A stretch of 20,505 nt of DNA from Silene noctiflora (taxonomy: Eukaryota; Streptophyta; Magnoliopsida; Caryophyllales; Caryophyllaceae): NCBI GenBank assembly GCA_009801015.1, contig VHZZ01000994.1, positions 4,264 through 24,768 on the forward strand. Direction: 5' to 3'. Position numbers and translations under genes: made by a program. The notes beneath the pieces are model-generated. The model saw only the letters and a program-made list of their open reading frames with translations. It had not been told where the DNA came from and did not search any database. How positions within the stretch are numbered: the first letter of the stretch is position 1; each line of letters begins with the position of its first letter. Shown here in pieces: positions 17,777-20,505 of the stretch.

Positions 17777-18560
17777 TTATACTACAAACAAAGGGGTAGT
17801 AAATCCCCCTAAACTACTTGATACTTGGCTGACGGAAGAAAAGATGGATGTAGTTGACGATAAAATACGACACTTCTTGAAAGGAGGGTGGTAATGTGCG
17901 TCAAATTCGATTGACTGAACCTCCTTTCTCTTTACTCTCATAGTTGTAGCGGTAGAGTGAGTATACCTGCAAAAAGAAGATAAAACATTGACAGAAACAA
18001 AAGTACGCTTCCGCGAACTAGTAAAAGAGTGACCCATTCGACCTTTACCATGGGAACGATGCATACATCGTCCCCCATTGCTATGCGACTGTTCTCGGAC
18101 TGCTGCAAATTTAAACTGGACCAGCGAGGCCTTACTAATATAAGAAGAGGCAGAAGTGAGACGAGTCTTCTTATCAACTTGGAAGATGACCTCTTCTTGA
18201 ACCAGAGTGACACTTTCAATGTGCTCTTCAACGTCGATAGGTGTTAAAAAATTCTCCGGTATAGGAGAAGAGGTGGGAACTTCTGCTGTCCCAGAAATTT
18301 CTTCTTGGGGAGTTCCCGTCTGGATGGTTTTCTTGGTGAGGATACGGACTCTCAGGAAAGACATGGACCGTGGGTGGTAGAATTCCAACTTGTTGCCATG
18401 TAGTAATTTCTCATAATCTTGAGATGATAGATTTAGTTTATTATGAGGTTGCTTCTTATTGGTAAAATTGAAATGACGAAATTTTGAGCAAGTAGAGGAC
18501 GAATTGCAGACAACCTGGATCAACTGATTCAACTGGTTCAGTCGAGGTCTCAGCAGGTAT
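17777..18560 (-). pseudogene. Probable C-terminal continuation of the TPR protein in another frame
   Basis: This frame is open from 18685 to the TAA at 17777-17779 and takes over where the TPR frame loses sense (somewhere in 18480-18560). It is rich in Ser, Thr, Lys and Arg, with an acidic stretch (DVEEHIESVTLVQEEV) and a basic VKRKEV motif, and has no recognised domain. Read with the TPR frame, the ancestral protein would be about 480 residues. A single-base indel would explain the shift, or a small intron in the parental gene. The first 40 or so codons (18685-18560) overlap the other frame and are likely not used. Confidence 0.45.
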
Positions 18561-19235
18561 ACAACTACTCTCGAAATCCATCGGCACCATAGGCATATCA
18601 GGTAAGCTAACAGGAACACAATCATCGAGTGAAGCTGGAGACAACAAAGGTTTCTTTTGTTTCCTTGTTGTGCAAAAAGGGTCAAATTGAGTCGGTTCCC
18701 GTTTCCCGTTGGAATGAATAGCTAGACGGTCTTTCACAACTTGCAGCTCCCGGGATATGTCCAGGTTATTTGGGTTATGTGTAAAAACACACTCAAAATC
18801 AGCAAGGGCCTTCGGAAGGAGACTCAAATGTTTAAATGTTAACCCTCTTCGATAAAGAGCTTTGACATTAGAGGGATCAACGTACAAGATCAAATTACAG
18901 TACCAACAAACCTGATCGTAATTGAGAACCTTCAGGTCACATGCTACCAAATTTAATAAGATGGAGATGGCAAGAGAAATGGCAGAAGGTTCATCAGAAG
19001 AGGAAGGGATACCCATAAGCAAGAGGAACTTCAGAGCTATCTTGTAGTGAAAAAAGGCTAAAGGTACATGGCCCTCCTTAAAGAACAAGTTCCCCTTATT
19101 CTTGAGGATGGCGACACTATCAAACGATGGCTCCCCATACTCCATAAAGGCTTCACTGAGGAGCTCATCCATCTCGGCACCATTAGACCCGAAAAACATA
19201 TCCCCAAGACCGGTAAAAATTAATTGATATGCCAT
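18456..19235 (-). CDS. TPR protein with Hsp70/Hsp90 carboxylate-clamp residues, in a retroposon
   Basis: From the ATG at 19235 the frame runs 259 codons. Residues about 41-160 form three TPR motifs, with KNKGNLFFKEG, an LLNLVACDLKV helix and VKALYRRG as landmarks. They resemble the TPR domains of FKBP-type immunophilins and HOP-like co-chaperones. The five residues that grip the C-terminal EEVD of Hsp70/Hsp90 all align: K45, N49, N95, K125 and R129. A low-complexity Pro/Ser/Glu stretch follows (about 185-235). The frame then ends in a short tail that looks out of frame; coding character continues in the overlapping frame to 17777. No FKBP or other catalytic domain precedes the TPR. The frame has no intron within the TPR domain, as expected for a retrocopy. 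Whether it is expressed is unknown, and it may be a recent pseudogene. Confidence 0.7.
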   Translation of the reverse strand: MAYQLIFTGLGDMFFGSNGAEMDELLSEAFMEYGEPSFDSVAILKNKGNLFFKEGHVPLAFFHYKIALKFLLLMGIPSSSDEPSAISLAISILLNLVACDLKVLNYDQVCWYCNLILYVDPSNVKALYRRGLTFKHLSLLPKALADFECVFTHNPNNLDISRELQVVKDRLAIHSNGKREPTQFDPFCTTRKQKKPLLSPASLDDCVPVSLPDMPMVPMDFESSCIPAETSTEPVESVDPGCLQFVLYLLKISSFQFYQ

Positions 19236-20025
19236 AATCAAGAAAGAGAAATAAATAGTTAAACAAAGAAGATGAAAGAAAGACTGAAAGATGAAAGATA
19301 ATGAGAAAATTAGGATTCTTAATCAAGAAGAAACGATTAAGAAACCTACTACAACCAACCCGATCGCTGCCGCTACCACCCGAAAACTTCACCTCCGAAC
19401 AAGGCGTGACCATGGAAAGGACTAAGACCACTAAACCACCACCGGAAAAAGAAAACGTGAAACCTTTAAAGATTACATAAAGACCTGGAACACAAACCAA
19501 CAGAACTAGACATCGTCTCCGACATGCTCTCGTCAACCTTAAGAACACTCTAGACAACCATGAAAATTACCAGTTTTGTTTCATGAGAAGCAGAAAGCCC
19601 ACGAGCGTAACTGAGACCGAGGTTGCAGCATCAAACATATGCAAACCACATACTGAAGCTAGATTTTGAGCAACATTAAACTGATATATTGAGAGATATT
19701 ATTGTGATAAATGAAGTTGATGGGAATAAAGCTCTGATCAAGAAGAAACCAAAACAAAAGCCATCCCGTAAACATCAAACACAAGCCCATATAAATCAAT
19801 CAACATCTCCAGAAACTTGAAAACAAACAAATTGACTGTAACAAAGGAGAGGAGGGATGAGCAAACCGATTTAGGAGGATTGAAGAGCAGGTGATAAAAT
19901 TCAAACCAGCAAACAAATTAATGTCGGAGACGAAAACTGAAAGCAAGCACGACTCAAGACAGAAAGAAAGCGGTGGAGGTCGGTCTCAGGAACAGAGGAA
20001 AAAAAACATGGCCAAGCAGCAGAAA

Positions 20026-20063
20026 CGCCAGAGACCAGCCAAGGGACGGCCGCATCTCTGGCG
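20026..20063 (-). other. Hairpin in the retroposon's leader
   Basis: CGCCAGAGA (20026-20034) pairs perfectly with TCTCTGGCG (20055-20063), a 9-bp stem around a 20-nt loop that contains CGGCCG. In the sense RNA a small upstream ORF starts inside it (ATG at 20054) and encodes 33 hydrophobic residues beginning MRPSLGWSLAFLLLG, like a signal peptide. CGGTCTCAG is directly repeated on either side (19981-19989, 20062-20070). Confidence 0.5.
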
Positions 20064-20195
20064 GTCTCAGAGGGAAGCAGTGGTAGTAGGGAGGAGATGG
20101 GTGGAGGTAGTAAAGAGGTTTCTTCAGGAAGAGGAAAGGGAAAGTCGTTTTCTTTGGGAGATTTTTGTTTCTCCTTTTCTTAAGAGTTAAACTTT

Positions 20196-20398
20196 GGTGT
20201 AGCAAAAAAATTTTATGCTAAAAAAAATGATTAATACGACCCGATTTTATCATTTTATGTATGCTTTATATATACTATCCTTTAAAATTTACGTTTCTTG
20301 TGATTTGTTTCACGTAAAAACTTTGCTATTGTTATTCATTTTAATTATAATTTTATGATGTCTTAGTAGAATATTAACATTAACTCATACTCCAGATA
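20196..20398. mobile_element. Continuation of the third hAT element or its flank
   Basis: The sequence to the right of the retroposon continues the hAT end broken at 17710 (TGGTGTAGCAAAAAAATTTT). Very AT-rich, with no ORF. No CCGCCCCTG right end was seen before 20505, so the extent of the hAT is unknown. Confidence 0.4.
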
Positions 20399-20485
20399 CT
20401 CTCTTCGTACCAATCGTTTGTTTGCCTTATTCAAACACCCTTCACAAAGAACAAAAAAGCAAACAAATAATTGAGATAAAGAAGG
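20399..20485. mobile_element. Short Stowaway-like MITE
   Basis: The left end CTCTCTTCGTACCAATCG and the right end form imperfect inverted repeats (19 of 27 positions match), ending in the shared inner word TTTGTTTGC. TA flanks both sides (20397-20398 and 20486-20487), as for Tc1/mariner elements. The end resembles the plant Stowaway consensus CTCCCTCCGT. At 87 bp it is short for the class. Confidence 0.6.
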
Positions 20486-20505
20486 TACAAAATAACAAAT
20501 TCGAC

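Larger units (their letters stand above)
17711..20182 (-). mobile_element. Poly(A) retroposon carrying a TPR gene, 13-bp target duplication
   Basis: The 2472-bp insert has a T13 run at its left edge (17711-17723), the poly(A) tail of a minus-strand transcript. AGAGTTAAACTTT occurs directly on both sides (17698-17710 and 20183-20195), a perfect 13-bp duplication. Read in the sense direction, the duplication starts AAAG, as expected for L1-type target-primed reverse transcription. Sense order: CT-rich leader (20182 to about 19240), TPR frame (19235-18456), a second overlapping frame (to 17777), a 3' tail and poly(A). No reverse transcriptase or endonuclease is present, so a LINE must have mobilised it. 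It is either a retrocopy of a host mRNA or a non-autonomous element with host cargo. Removing it restores a continuous hAT end. Confidence 0.8.

Noticed and set aside
17938..18231. 97-codon ORF in the retroposon
   Set aside because: It is a third frame overlapping the better-supported frame 17777-18560 and has a composition typical of a shadow.
19183..19557. 124-codon ORF upstream of the TPR frame
   Set aside because: Runs out of phase into the TPR start and is rich in Phe/Leu from CT-rich leader sequence; likely 5' UTR.
19891..20205. ORFs on both strands at the right edge of the retroposon
   Set aside because: They arise from the purine/pyrimidine-rich leader. Both cross or approach the target-duplication boundary and have no domain.

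Overview
This window looks like repeat-rich nuclear DNA from a flowering plant. It is AT-rich, and retrotransposon and DNA-transposon remnants are nested in one another. It holds one ordinary split gene with a GT-AG intron of 83 nt. Several terminal motifs (a PBS matching tRNA-Asp, TGTAATACCC LTR ends, CAGGGGCGGA hAT ends) are plant-typical. Motifs such as TACTCCGTAC and the ACTCGRCCGAGT array suggest Caryophyllales, possibly a Silene-like species, but that is only an inference. No bacterial, organellar, CRISPR, rRNA or functional tRNA features were seen.

Layout. 1-1884: minus-strand LTR of an Athila-like Ty3/gypsy element with its tRNA-Asp PBS at the left edge, interrupted by a 262-bp hAT MITE (458-719). 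1885-3842: minus-strand Ty3/gypsy-type LTR with three 85-bp repeats of CCGG palindromes. 3843-5211: plus-strand Ty3/gypsy LTR remnant. 5212-5992: broken Athila-like gag. 5993-about 7540: minus-strand Ty1/copia-like 3' LTR, polypurine tract and a piece of internal region. About 7560-8963: 3' end and LTR of a Tekay-like Ty3/gypsy element. 8964-10142: a promoter-bearing LTR-like block on the minus strand. 10143-10310: a broken copy of the 3' end of the gene at 13192-14015. 10311-11400: AT-rich spacer with a probable SINE. About 11400-12880: plus-strand Athila/Tat-like LTR. 13192-14015: a two-exon gene for an unrecognised multi-pass membrane protein. 14389-15631: a non-autonomous DNA element with GTCGCCC ends. 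15944-17311: a non-autonomous hAT with a perfect 8-bp target duplication. 17684 to the window end: another hAT, split by a 2.47-kb poly(A) retroposon (17711-20182) that carries a TPR protein reading frame. A small Stowaway-like MITE lies at 20399-20485.

Two regions stand out. The first is the retroposon at 17711-20182. It has a perfect 13-bp target duplication and a poly(A) tail, and its TPR domain keeps all five residues of the Hsp70/Hsp90 carboxylate clamp, although the frame shifts after the domain. The second is the pair of complete hAT elements. Each contains an A box, a B box and a nearby oligo-T run, the layout of a short RNA polymerase III unit.

The genes do not form a pathway. The membrane-protein gene is the only locus that looks like an intact host gene; nearly everything else is mobile DNA at various stages of decay.
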